Shown here piece after piece: positions 1 to 7,670 of a DNA stretch of 40,680 nucleotides. The stretch's first letter is position 1. Each line of letters begins with the position of its first letter. A program made the position numbers and the translations under genes. Location: contig JAGPCK010000025.1 of NCBI GenBank assembly GCA_018058135.1, positions 1 to 40,680 on the forward strand, given 5' to 3'. Below the pieces are notes generated by a model, which was not told the DNA's origin, made no database searches, and saw nothing but the letters and a program-made list of their open reading frames with translations. This stretch comes from Bacteroidia bacterium (GTDB taxonomy: Bacteria; Bacteroidota; Bacteroidia; UKL13-3).

Positions 1-17
1 AAGTAATTGACATTTCG

Positions 18-48
18 TTTTACTCCATAATAAAAATTTATATATTTG
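18..48 (+). promoter_or_regulatory. Predicted Bacteroidota-type promoter of tRNA-Met
   Basis: A perfect -7 box TATATTTG lies at 41-48, with a -33-like TTTT at 18-21 separated by 19 bases. The tRNA begins 14 bases after the -7 box. This matches the known Bacteroidota sigma factor consensus TTTG-N19-TAnnTTTG except for one base in the upstream box. Confidence 0.65.
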
Positions 49-62
49 CACCCCTTTTAATT

Positions 63-139
63 GGCGAGGTAGCTCAGATGGTTAGAGCGCAGGATTCATA
101 ACCCTGAGGTCACGGGTTCGACTCCCGTCCTCGCTACCA
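63..139 (+). tRNA. tRNA-Met (CAT), elongator type, with encoded CCA
   Basis: A complete cloverleaf is readable. The acceptor GGCGAGG at 63-69 pairs with CCTCGCT at 129-135 with one G-T pair. The anticodon loop is TTCATAA, the T arm contains GGTTCGACTCC, the discriminator A is at 136 and CCA at 137-139. The paired first acceptor base argues for elongator rather than initiator tRNA-Met. The 3' end serves as the attachment site of the island that follows. The encoded CCA is absent from the other three tRNA genes in this window and from the distal copy of this tRNA end near 9623. Confidence 0.95.
121..137. repeat. Left attachment-site repeat (attL) within the tRNA-Met 3' end
   Basis: Bases 121-137 match 9607-9623 at 16 of 17 positions, with 14 consecutive identical bases (124-137 and 9610-9623). 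Integrases that target tRNA genes typically leave such a duplication of the tRNA 3' end at both element boundaries. The sequence is observed directly; its role as an attachment site is inference. Confidence 0.8.
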
Positions 140-145
140 AAATTT

Positions 146-185
146 AAAAACCGCGTAATCGTTTGATTACGCGGTTTTTTTTGTT
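146..185 (+). terminator. Rho-independent terminator after tRNA-Met
   Basis: The stem CCGCGTAATC at 151-160 pairs perfectly with GATTACGCGG at 165-174 across a four-base loop, flanked by an A run and followed by eight T. It lies just past the tRNA 3' end, inside the island boundary, so the island supplies the present terminator of the tRNA. Confidence 0.9.
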
Positions 186-261
186 CGACAAAGATTCTAC
201 CTTTAGATTATTATTCTGACATAATTCTGTAAACCAGCCCATTGCTTAGTTCGACTTTAAA
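146..261. repeat. Island left-end sequence, intact copy of a diverged repeat
   Basis: This block runs from the tRNA terminator to the conserved TTAGTTCGACTTTAAA at 246-261. It aligns almost without gaps to 2683-2796. Both ends of the alignment are strong: nine of nine bases at CCGCGTAAT (151-159 and 2688-2696) and fifteen of sixteen at the right end. Confidence 0.7.
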
Positions 262-379
262 TTTATAACTATGACTAAGAAAACAAATGACTCAAAGTGA
301 AAGCTTCCAGAAAAAGTAGCGATTAGAAGTAGAGACTAATTGCTAATTTTAACAAGGGGAAAATGAAAAAAATCAAAGG

Positions 380-2212
380 TCACCGGCAAAACTCTGCTAA
401 TTCAGCAGGCACTATAAATTCAAGACCATTAGCTTTAGCTTGTTCTAGACATTTTTTAGATTTTGATTTATTGTCCAATTGCATATAGACGTAACTTAAA
501 TTAAACCACGCTTGACTATTGCTTGGCTCTATACTAAGTGCTTTTTTAAAAAAAAATTCCGAATCACGATAACGTCCTGCGCTAGTATTAATCATCCCTA
601 ATGAAATCCAACCTTTTACATAAGTAGAATCAACTTGTAATAATTTCCTGCAATAAATAATAGCTTGATTGTGATTATTACCAATATGATAAGCTAACTG
701 CAAATAATATAATGCATTAATAGACCTTTGATCAATCTGTAAAGCACGGTTAAACATATCTATTGCACTTTTATAATTATGCAACTTAAATAAATAAATC
801 TCTCCAAGTTGATTAAAAATTGCTACGCTTCTCTTGTTTCGCTTAATTGCCTGATTTATGTAATGTACCGTTTTACTATAATCCCCTAATTGACTATACA
901 AATTTGCTAGGTTACAAAGTGTGAATTCATTTAAAGAATCAATTAACAAAGCTTTTTGAAAACAATATTTAGCCCTGCTATTACTATCTGACAATAAATA
1001 CAAATTCCCTAAATTATTCCAAATAGCAATACTACTGCTCTCCAATTGGAGACCTTTATAAAAGTATAATTTGGCTTGGTCCATCTCTCCATTTTTTAAA
1101 TAATACCCCCCAAGAATATTCCAAGTCCAAGGGTCATCATTATCGTATTTTTTTGCAGAATCAAGAAAATGAAGCATTTCTCTTTCTTTGCCCATATAAA
1201 AATAAACCGTAGCTAATCTTAAATTAGCATTCTTATAACCAGAATTTTGATTCAAAATTTTTTTGAATATTACTTCTGCTTCAATGTTTTTTGTCAGAGA
1301 CAAATAGCATTGACCGATTTCAAATAATATTTCAGGATATTTATCATATTCTTTTATCTTTTTTAAGAGAATTATAGCTTTATCAAAATTCCCTATAGAT
1401 ACTTCAGCAAGGGCAGATATCTTAAATATTATATACTCAACTTGGTGCTGTCCATTCCCATTCATTATTGACAAAAGACTTGAGGAGTACTTTACCTCAT
1501 TAAGTACAAATGAACCCTGCACAATATTTTTGAACTTGCTACTATCAACTACATAGTTATAACAAATAAAACCTGAATCTTTTCCGACACACTCTTTTGA
1601 CCAATGTGTTCCATACAACATCAAATCCGCAGAATTATATTTTCTTATAGCTTCTAGTTTTGCTCGATCTAAGTTTTTGTTTCTTTTAAAATTATGGAAA
1701 TAATATAGCTTTAGGTTCATAGAATTTAGAACATTAAGATCCGACAATCTTTTATAAATCAAGGAGCCGACATCCACCTTAATTCCATTCGGATCTATAC
1801 AATCTTCATCGAAGGGTAATATTAAAATTTTAAAGCTCGAGTCGATTTCTTTAAAAATAGGAACAGGATTCTTAGGAATTGTCACAATTTTATTTTGAGT
1901 AATCAACTCTTTATACACTACAAGTACCCAGCAACAAATCAAAGCCCCTCCCAAGCCAAAAGTTATTTGCGGACCAAGCTTACTAATTCTGGAATAGGTT
2001 GCAGTATACCTCCATGGTATCGGCCATTTCTGCAAATAAAAAGTAAATACAAAATAAATAAGTACAACTAGTATTGTACCCCAAAGCACATTCTTAAAAT
2101 TGAGATATTCAATAAGAGTGACAGTAGCCGTAATAAATACTACTATTACTCCTATTCCTTGAACAGTCCATTTAATAATATTGAAAATTTTCTGATGACT
2201 TGGTTTGTTCAT
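380..2212 (-). CDS. Membrane-anchored TPR protein with a TolB-N/FlgO-like middle region
   Basis: The 610-residue protein begins with about three hydrophobic membrane-spanning segments in residues 1-105. A soluble region follows (about 120-230) containing a strand pattern ILILPF and an I-x3-L-x2-L helix, reminiscent of the TolB-N/FlgO-type domain found before TPR arrays in Bacteroidota signalling proteins. From about residue 250 to the end there are ten or so TPR-like 34-residue repeats with W, LG, Y, A, F and P at typical positions. A cytoplasmic or periplasmic protein-interaction role is inferred; no catalytic domain is seen. It is transcribed leftward, against the tRNA and against the operon to its right, with no partner gene. 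The ATG at 2212 precedes the first membrane segment and fits. The gene is A+T-rich like the rest of the island. Confidence 0.75.
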   Translation of the reverse strand: MNKPSHQKIFNIIKWTVQGIGVIVVFITATVTLIEYLNFKNVLWGTILVVLIYFVFTFYLQKWPIPWRYTATYSRISKLGPQITFGLGGALICCWVLVVYKELITQNKIVTIPKNPVPIFKEIDSSFKILILPFDEDCIDPNGIKVDVGSLIYKRLSDLNVLNSMNLKLYYFHNFKRNKNLDRAKLEAIRKYNSADLMLYGTHWSKECVGKDSGFICYNYVVDSSKFKNIVQGSFVLNEVKYSSSLLSIMNGNGQHQVEYIIFKISALAEVSIGNFDKAIILLKKIKEYDKYPEILFEIGQCYLSLTKNIEAEVIFKKILNQNSGYKNANLRLATVYFYMGKEREMLHFLDSAKKYDNDDPWTWNILGGYYLKNGEMDQAKLYFYKGLQLESSSIAIWNNLGNLYLLSDSNSRAKYCFQKALLIDSLNEFTLCNLANLYSQLGDYSKTVHYINQAIKRNKRSVAIFNQLGEIYLFKLHNYKSAIDMFNRALQIDQRSINALYYLQLAYHIGNNHNQAIIYCRKLLQVDSTYVKGWISLGMINTSAGRYRDSEFFFKKALSIEPSNSQAWFNLSYVYMQLDNKSKSKKCLEQAKANGLEFIVPAELAEFCR

Positions 2213-2511
2213 AGTATCGGCAAGATTTTTAATGCTTTCGTAGAGTTTATTACATCAACTGTATTTTGGTTTATGACTGCATCAAACATGAAATTTGTTT
2301 ATAAGTCGGATTAACGAGATATTCGAAGTGATTTCGGCTAAGTAGATATAACATAATAGACAGGTGTTTTACTAACCCAAAGCTAAACACCCGCTTTTAT
2401 ATTGCCAAATGATTTTTCCTGAATGGATTTTGTGCGACTCATCTCTTTTTGGTCACAGGCAGACATTTACTCTCCACCAGTAGAGGAGAAAAGGGTTTTC
2501 ATTAGGATTGG

Positions 2512-2536
2512 CCCTCTCTATTAAATAGAGAAGGGG
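2512..2536. repeat. Small palindromic repeat
   Basis: CTCTATT and AATAGAG form an inverted repeat around one A, with outer CCCT and AGGGG partly extending it, followed by the G-rich GGGCTGGGGTGGG. Intergenic palindromes of this CTCTCC/GGGG style are common in Bacteroidota genomes, but I see only this copy and a fainter one at about 2470-2496. Confidence 0.4.
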
Positions 2537-2650
2537 CTGGGGTGGGTCATGGTAAGGAAAGCACTGATAACACTAGGTTCAGCCTTGCGCTTCCCATTTC
2601 AGGTCTACGGCTACTGATTAAAGAACAACCTCTAAGTCAGCTAAAAAGTT

Positions 2651-2796
2651 GACTCTCCGCCAATTTAGTTTTACTAAAACAAAAATACCGCGTAATTGTC
2701 TGATTGCAAGAGATTTTTGTTTAACAAAGCTTCCTGCAGTATGTTACATTTTAACAGAGCCATATGAACCAAACTATTTCTTAGTTCAACTTTAAA
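2651..2796. repeat. Degraded tRNA end plus second copy of the island left end
   Basis: Positions 2683-2796 align to 146-261 with a net shift of only two bases over about 110 positions, roughly two thirds identical by eye. The terminator stem has lost its right arm here. Just before it, GACTCTCCGCC (2651-2661) resembles GACTCCCGTCC (120-130) of the tRNA T arm, 8 of 11 identical. The pair reads as a decayed att site plus element end left by an earlier integration into the same tRNA. Confidence 0.6.
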
Positions 2797-2934
2797 CCAG
2801 GGCTATTGCAAAGCAAGTAAACAATCTTAAGTGGTTGTCCGCTGCAGACTTTATGAGTTGCTCCCGCTCACTTAAACGAAGAATTTACTTTTTGTCTGGT
2901 AATCAATGCTGCGTGAAATTCAGGTCTTCCAAAA

Positions 2935-3005
2935 GGTTCGACTCCATGCACTTTAGTTCTACAAAAGCGGAATGCTCCACATTTACCCGAGGATTCCGCT
3001 TTTTC
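2935..3005 (+). other. tRNA T-arm relic followed by a terminator hairpin
   Basis: GGTTCGACTCC at 2935-2945 is identical over 11 bases to the T arm of tRNA-Met (115-125). Eighteen bases later, AAAAGCGGAAT (2963-2973) pairs perfectly with ATTCCGCTTTT (2993-3003), with a T run. The order, T arm then terminator, is that of a tRNA gene end, but the acceptor stem is not recognisable. It may be a third decayed integration scar. Confidence 0.45.
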
Positions 3006-3483
3006 CTTTCAAGTGTTGATCTGTCAAGCTATGCAGCGAAAAAATGAGTTAATTTCAAACGATCGACACCAATCATTTCCTTGTGGTTGGATATTCCATC
3101 TGAATACAGCCATAATTGGATAGGTTGTATAGTGATATGGCCTACTGAACTCTATATTAATGTGAGATGTAGTGAATGTGAGATTTCTTTTGCTATTTAT
3201 TTCTGCTAATTCGACATCGATTCTGATAGTCCATTGAATAAATAACCTATATAGAATCAGTATAATAGACGATTATCTTACATAGCAGAAAGTGGACAAA
3301 AACGAAGAATGTACTATACACTTCCGTTCTTGCAGAAAGAATTTTTAACAAACTTATTGATTATTAGATACTTTTAGAGTTCCTTGTCAAATTAATGAAC
3401 AGCAAATACATACTTAGCTAATATTTGCATGTCATTGACTGTAATCAATATATTTGTCAAAATCATAATTCAATAGAAATGGC

Positions 3484-3511
3484 TTTCAATCTTAATAGTT
3501 TCTTATATTTA
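3484..3511 (+). promoter_or_regulatory. Possible promoter of the island operon
   Basis: TATATTTA at 3504-3511 differs from the Bacteroidota -7 consensus TAnnTTTG by one base. TTTC at 3484-3487 is a poor -33 match, with a short 16-base spacer. It lies about 60 bases before the operon's first ATG. This is the best candidate in the region but weak. Confidence 0.3.
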
Positions 3512-3571
3512 CAGATTGAGCCATATCAGCACTTACGAAGAATAATTCATCAAATTGTAGGGTGAGAACAA

Positions 3572-5905
3572 ATGAATAAAGAATCTAAAATATTAAACCT
3601 AAAGAAAGAACTTTCAATTGAAATTGCAAAAGAGAATTCAGATAATAATGTGATTCTACATTTATCTAATCAGATAGCTGCTCTTGATGATACTGAAGTA
3701 AGATTTTCAATTGATGCTGGGTTAATTGATAGATTAGGCAAAGAACTTGTTGCTCGACAAGAAACAGCAGTATCTGAACTAGTAAAAAATGCATATGATG
3801 CAGATGCTATACAAGTTAAATTATCATTCATAGATTCGGATAATATTGGAGGCAAGCTGACAATCCAAGATGATGGGGATGGAATGACTAAAGAAGAGTT
3901 GCTTAATGGTTTTATGCGTATATCATCAACTGATAAAATACACAACCCACATTCAAAAAGATATAAGAGGAGAAGGGCCGGACAAAAAGGAATTGGGCGA
4001 TTTGCTGTTCAAAGACTAGGAAGGGGATTAACGATTGTTACTCAAACAGAAAATTCTGAAGAAGCACTAAAACTTGTCATTAATTGGGACGAATACAAGG
4101 GAGATGTTAATCTAACCTCTATTTCCAATAGTTTAACAACTATTCCCAAAATCAGGGATAAAGGTACCACTTTATTTATTACCGACTTAAGGGAAAAATG
4201 GACTGAAGCAGCCATTTCAAGAATCTATAACTATGTTGCAGACATCATACAGCCTTACCCTCTAAGTAGTCAAAAAGAAATGGATGACAAAGCACGTGTT
4301 GAAAAAACGAGCGATCCGGGGTTTAAGTTTGAATTTATCAAAATTGTAGATGAAAAAACGAAATTAATTACGAATGAAATTACATCATTTTATAATCAAG
4401 CTGTTGCCGTAATTGAGGGATACATAGATGACGGTGGATTAGGAATATATTCTATTGAAAGTAAAAAACTGGATATTAGTGAAATAGGTCAAATTGGTAA
4501 TGCACCAGAAGATAATACAGTACCATTTGACAAACTAAGGAATGTGAAATTCAGAGCGTATTATTTTATATATGAAAAAGATCTGATCCCAAGTATGCAA
4601 GCTACAAGTATTAGAAATCTTGCGAAAACACAAGGTGGAATTAGATTGTACAGAAATGGCTTTCGCGTATTACCATACGGAGAACCAACTAATGATTGGC
4701 TAAAGTTCGATGCTTCATTGAGAACACGAAGCCTTCTACCTTCGCATGGCAATAATAATTTTTTCGGGCTTGTTGAACTTACGGATAAGAAAAACGAGTT
4801 TAATGAAACATCTAGCCGAGAAGGCTTAACAGAAAATGATGCATTTATCCAACTACAGAACTTTATTTACAGAATCATAATCACTGGGGTAATTAAGGTC
4901 GCTGAAGTAAGAAATATTAAAATTACCACATCTCAAAATAAGGATGAGGAAGGAAACTGGGAAAAAATAGAGTTTCGAATTCAAAATATTGCTCATACAT
5001 TGGAGGAATTAGATAAAGAACTTGAAAATGAAACTGGCGGAATTCAGGCAAAACGAAAGCGAAAAAAAAGTATCAAACAAGTAAAGGATGCTTTGAAAGA
5101 ATTGGAAGTAATTCAGAAATCAGAACAAGAAAAAAATATCAAAGAAAAGTCTATGCTACGCGTTTTAAGTAGTGTTGGCTTAACTATTGCCCAATTTATT
5201 CATGAAATAAAATATTACATGGATAATATTCAAAGTGATATTAGATTTCTCGTAAAAGAGTTAAAAGAGGACAAATTAGCATTAGAAAGAATTAACATAC
5301 TTGATGTAAACTTTGCTTCATTTCATACTTACACTTCTTATTTCGATAATATTGTTTCCCAAAACGTAATTAGGGAATTAAGACCATTAGATCTTCGAGC
5401 CATTGTAAAACCATTTATATCTTCAATAGGAGTTGATGCACTTAAATCTGGAATTGAATTTGTTGAGCCAACTTTTCATAAATATAGGGCTTTTACGAAG
5501 CCCATGCATCCATCAGAATGGTCGTCAATTTTATTTAATTTTTATACAAACTCGAAGAAAGCAATAAAAAGGGCTAATAAAAAGGGGAAGATTTTTATTG
5601 AATGTGGCGAACAAAATGAGTTTATATATCTTGAGTTCTCTGACAATGGAGATGGAATTTCTAAGGCAAATGAGGACAGAATATTTGATGAGTTTTTCAC
5701 TACAACTGCAGCAAGTGATTTTGACAGTTTAAATCAAAATTCGGAAATTTTGGGTACTGGTTTAGGATTAAAAATTGTCAAAGATATCGTTAAGAGCTAT
5801 AAGGGAAATGTGCGTGTCGTTTCACCGAAAGATGACTACTCCACTACAATAAGAATTGAAATACCAAAAGCATCTGATAAAGAGAAAGAAAGACATGGCT
5901 TATAA
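3572..5905 (+). CDS. Dual-ATPase signalling protein: HSP90/MORC-like GHKL domain plus histidine-kinase core
   Basis: The 777-residue protein has two Bergerat-fold ATPase domains. The first (about residues 40-250) resembles HSP90/MORC GHKL proteins: N-box E69-x3-N73, G1 box D101-G-D-G-M and G2 loop GQKGIGRF at 137-144. A long middle region (250-480) and a charged coiled coil (about 480-535) follow. The C-terminal part resembles a histidine kinase: a phosphoacceptor-like H544 in FIHEIKYY, N-box N660, G1 box DNGDGI at 691-696, an F box near DEFF, and G2 GTGLGL at 728-733. No membrane segment or signal peptide is present, so it should sense something in the cytoplasm. A receiver-domain gene follows with an 11-base overlap, which supports phosphotransfer between them. 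GGGTGAG just before the ATG is a possible ribosome site. The domain assignment is firm; the sensed signal and output are unknown. Confidence 0.88.
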   Translation: MNKESKILNLKKELSIEIAKENSDNNVILHLSNQIAALDDTEVRFSIDAGLIDRLGKELVARQETAVSELVKNAYDADAIQVKLSFIDSDNIGGKLTIQDDGDGMTKEELLNGFMRISSTDKIHNPHSKRYKRRRAGQKGIGRFAVQRLGRGLTIVTQTENSEEALKLVINWDEYKGDVNLTSISNSLTTIPKIRDKGTTLFITDLREKWTEAAISRIYNYVADIIQPYPLSSQKEMDDKARVEKTSDPGFKFEFIKIVDEKTKLITNEITSFYNQAVAVIEGYIDDGGLGIYSIESKKLDISEIGQIGNAPEDNTVPFDKLRNVKFRAYYFIYEKDLIPSMQATSIRNLAKTQGGIRLYRNGFRVLPYGEPTNDWLKFDASLRTRSLLPSHGNNNFFGLVELTDKKNEFNETSSREGLTENDAFIQLQNFIYRIIITGVIKVAEVRNIKITTSQNKDEEGNWEKIEFRIQNIAHTLEELDKELENETGGIQAKRKRKKSIKQVKDALKELEVIQKSEQEKNIKEKSMLRVLSSVGLTIAQFIHEIKYYMDNIQSDIRFLVKELKEDKLALERINILDVNFASFHTYTSYFDNIVSQNVIRELRPLDLRAIVKPFISSIGVDALKSGIEFVEPTFHKYRAFTKPMHPSEWSSILFNFYTNSKKAIKRANKKGKIFIECGEQNEFIYLEFSDNGDGISKANEDRIFDEFFTTTAASDFDSLNQNSEILGTGLGLKIVKDIVKSYKGNVRVVSPKDDYSTTIRIEIPKASDKEKERHGL

Positions 5906-6947
5906 AATACTTTATATTGAGGATTTAGATCCTGGATCAATTGTACATGATCTTAAGTCTAACGGATTTGAGGCAGAACACTACAATCCAGAAAGCTTAG
6001 AAGCACTTGTTTCAAAAACTAAAGACTATGATTTACTCCTCCTTGACTTTCGTTTAACCGAAAACAAAATGGTAGTTTTTGATGCCCCGACAATAGCACA
6101 AACAGTTAGGACGATTGGTGGATCTGCACATATTGATATGCCTATTGTATTAATATCAACTGAGGTGAAAATTACCGATTACTACAAGGACTACTCAAGC
6201 CAAGACTTGTTTGATTTTTCTGTCTCCAAGGAGATTTTCCTAGGTCACTTAGAGAAATATACGACTAGGCTTAAAAGCGTTATTAATGCATACAAACTTA
6301 TTATAAAAACAAACAAAAATCTTGAACAATGTCTGAGCATTTCTGCAAATAAATTGAAGAGCCTTGATTATAGAATAATAGAACAATTGAATGGAGAAAT
6401 GTATAAAAATGATATTTTTGCTTTTAACAGTTATTTACTGAATCAAATTATTCGCTCAGTAGGTGTATTAATTGGAGAAGAAGTATTGTTGGCGAGATTG
6501 GGAATATGTAAATCATCACCAGATTGGAAAAATCTGAAAATGGAATTGGAACCCTTTAAATATAAGGGGGTATACCATGATGCCTACGAAAGATGGTGGA
6601 GTGCAGAAATTGAAGATTGGTGGAAGGAAAAAACAAATAATTTAAGTTTACGTAGGTTATCTGCAGAACAAAGAGTAGAAGTAATTAAGAAGTTTGCAAA
6701 GTATACTGAACTTATTGTACAGAAAAAAACCAATCATGCCACTAGCTCCAATTATTGGACGATATGTAAACAGCTTAAAATAGGTATTGATTCCATTGAT
6801 GGATTAGAGTTACATCATCGAGAGCTAAAGCCCTGGCAAGAGAAAGAGTACATTTCAATTCAAGCTGGACTTGAAGCTTCTGAACTATTTAATTTTGTTA
6901 AACATTCTGATAAAGAGCGATTAAAAGAAATCGCAAGTAAGCTATAA
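5895..6947 (+). CDS. Receiver-domain response regulator with uncharacterised C-terminal domain
   Basis: The N-terminal 125 residues form a receiver domain with every hallmark: acidic pair E9-D10, phosphoacceptor D51 in LLLLDFRL, S88 in LIST and K112 in VSKE. The remaining 225 residues are helical, rich in Trp and charged residues (W-W-S-A-E-I-E-D-W-W about halfway, LELHHRELKPW near the end), and do not resemble the usual helix-turn-helix or cyclase outputs. I do not recognise this domain. The start at 5895 is chosen because it opens directly onto the first receiver strand (MAYKILYIED), follows a purine-rich AGAGAAAGAAAGA tract and overlaps the kinase gene by only 11 bases; an in-frame ATG at 5856 would add 13 basic residues. 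The next gene starts 3 bases after the stop. It is the likely partner of the preceding kinase. Confidence 0.87.
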   Translation: MAYKILYIEDLDPGSIVHDLKSNGFEAEHYNPESLEALVSKTKDYDLLLLDFRLTENKMVVFDAPTIAQTVRTIGGSAHIDMPIVLISTEVKITDYYKDYSSQDLFDFSVSKEIFLGHLEKYTTRLKSVINAYKLIIKTNKNLEQCLSISANKLKSLDYRIIEQLNGEMYKNDIFAFNSYLLNQIIRSVGVLIGEEVLLARLGICKSSPDWKNLKMELEPFKYKGVYHDAYERWWSAEIEDWWKEKTNNLSLRRLSAEQRVEVIKKFAKYTELIVQKKTNHATSSNYWTICKQLKIGIDSIDGLELHHRELKPWQEKEYISIQAGLEASELFNFVKHSDKERLKEIASKL

Positions 6948-6950
6948 GTA

Positions 6951-7670
6951 ATGAAGCATTGGGATAAAAAATCTTTCATAAAAGATCTATCAGACTTCAT
7001 ATCACTTGTCGAACAATATGACCTCCCAGTTGATATTAGTAAAATATACACCTTTCAAAGTAAATTTGAGTATGATGCTGGATACATTGTAGATATTAAA
7101 GATGTGGTTTTTAATGTAAATTCAAAAATTTCAGGCACAATACCAAACGAAGTCGTAAATCTTTCAATTTACCTCGATCACGTCTGCGAATTTGATCAGG
7201 ACAAAGACATTGCAATATATGATCGGATAAAAAGCAACTACGTTTTTCGCCTGAAACTTATTGGCAGAGATGGTGATAAAAAAGAATATATTAATTGCTG
7301 GAGACTTGATCAAGATCAGGAGGGAGATAATGAGCATAAAACTTTACATCCATATTATCATTTCCAATCCGGTGGAGATGAGTTAATCGCTACAGATACT
7401 GGTAGCAATTTATTTCTGAGTGCACCACGCCTTGGACATCCACCAATGGATTTATTTTTAGGATTTCATTTTATTCTAAATAATTTTTACAGTAAAAAAC
7501 AATATTCTTTTGTAAATACCCTCCTTAATAATGACACCTACCAAGATATTATAGACAGGGCACAACAAAGATTATGGGAACCTTACTTTAGTTCGTTTAA
7601 AGAAAATTCAACACATACTAGCTTCAATATGTCGAAGGTCTTCCCACTATACATGAAAATAAATAAATGA
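6951..7670 (+). CDS. Uncharacterised 239-residue island protein
   Basis: I do not recognise this family. The protein is soluble, without signal peptide or membrane segments, and mixed alpha/beta in look. A conserved-looking core reads HPYYHFQSGG near residue 135, then LFLSAPRLGHPPMDLFLGF near 165, rich in His, Pro and Gly in a way that suggests a binding or active site. The gene sits between the receiver gene (3-base gap) and the methyltransferase gene (ATGA overlap at 7667-7670), so its translation is probably coupled to both. By position it could be an output, adaptor or effector of the phosphorelay; no nuclease or other catalytic motif can be claimed. Confidence 0.8.
   Translation: MKHWDKKSFIKDLSDFISLVEQYDLPVDISKIYTFQSKFEYDAGYIVDIKDVVFNVNSKISGTIPNEVVNLSIYLDHVCEFDQDKDIAIYDRIKSNYVFRLKLIGRDGDKKEYINCWRLDQDQEGDNEHKTLHPYYHFQSGGDELIATDTGSNLFLSAPRLGHPPMDLFLGFHFILNNFYSKKQYSFVNTLLNNDTYQDIIDRAQQRLWEPYFSSFKENSTHTSFNMSKVFPLYMKINK

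Larger units (their letters stand above)
2213..3571. other. Non-coding, decayed island interior
   Basis: No convincing gene is present in these 1.36 kb. The only open frame of note (2835-3047, plus strand) has low-complexity Ser/Cys/Arg content and no recognisable fold. Instead there are relics: a palindromic repeat at 2512-2536, a degraded copy of the island left end at 2683-2796 preceded by a tRNA-end-like sequence at 2651-2661, and an 11-base T-arm match with a following terminator at 2935-3005. The part from about 3060 to 3571 is A+T-rich, without visible structure, and presumably carries the promoter of the operon that starts at 3572. Confidence 0.6.

Noticed and set aside
2835..3047. 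Open frame of 70 codons in the island gap
   Set aside because: Composition is unlike a real protein, it overlaps the tRNA-arm relic and hairpin at 2935-3005, and no start or neighbour supports it.
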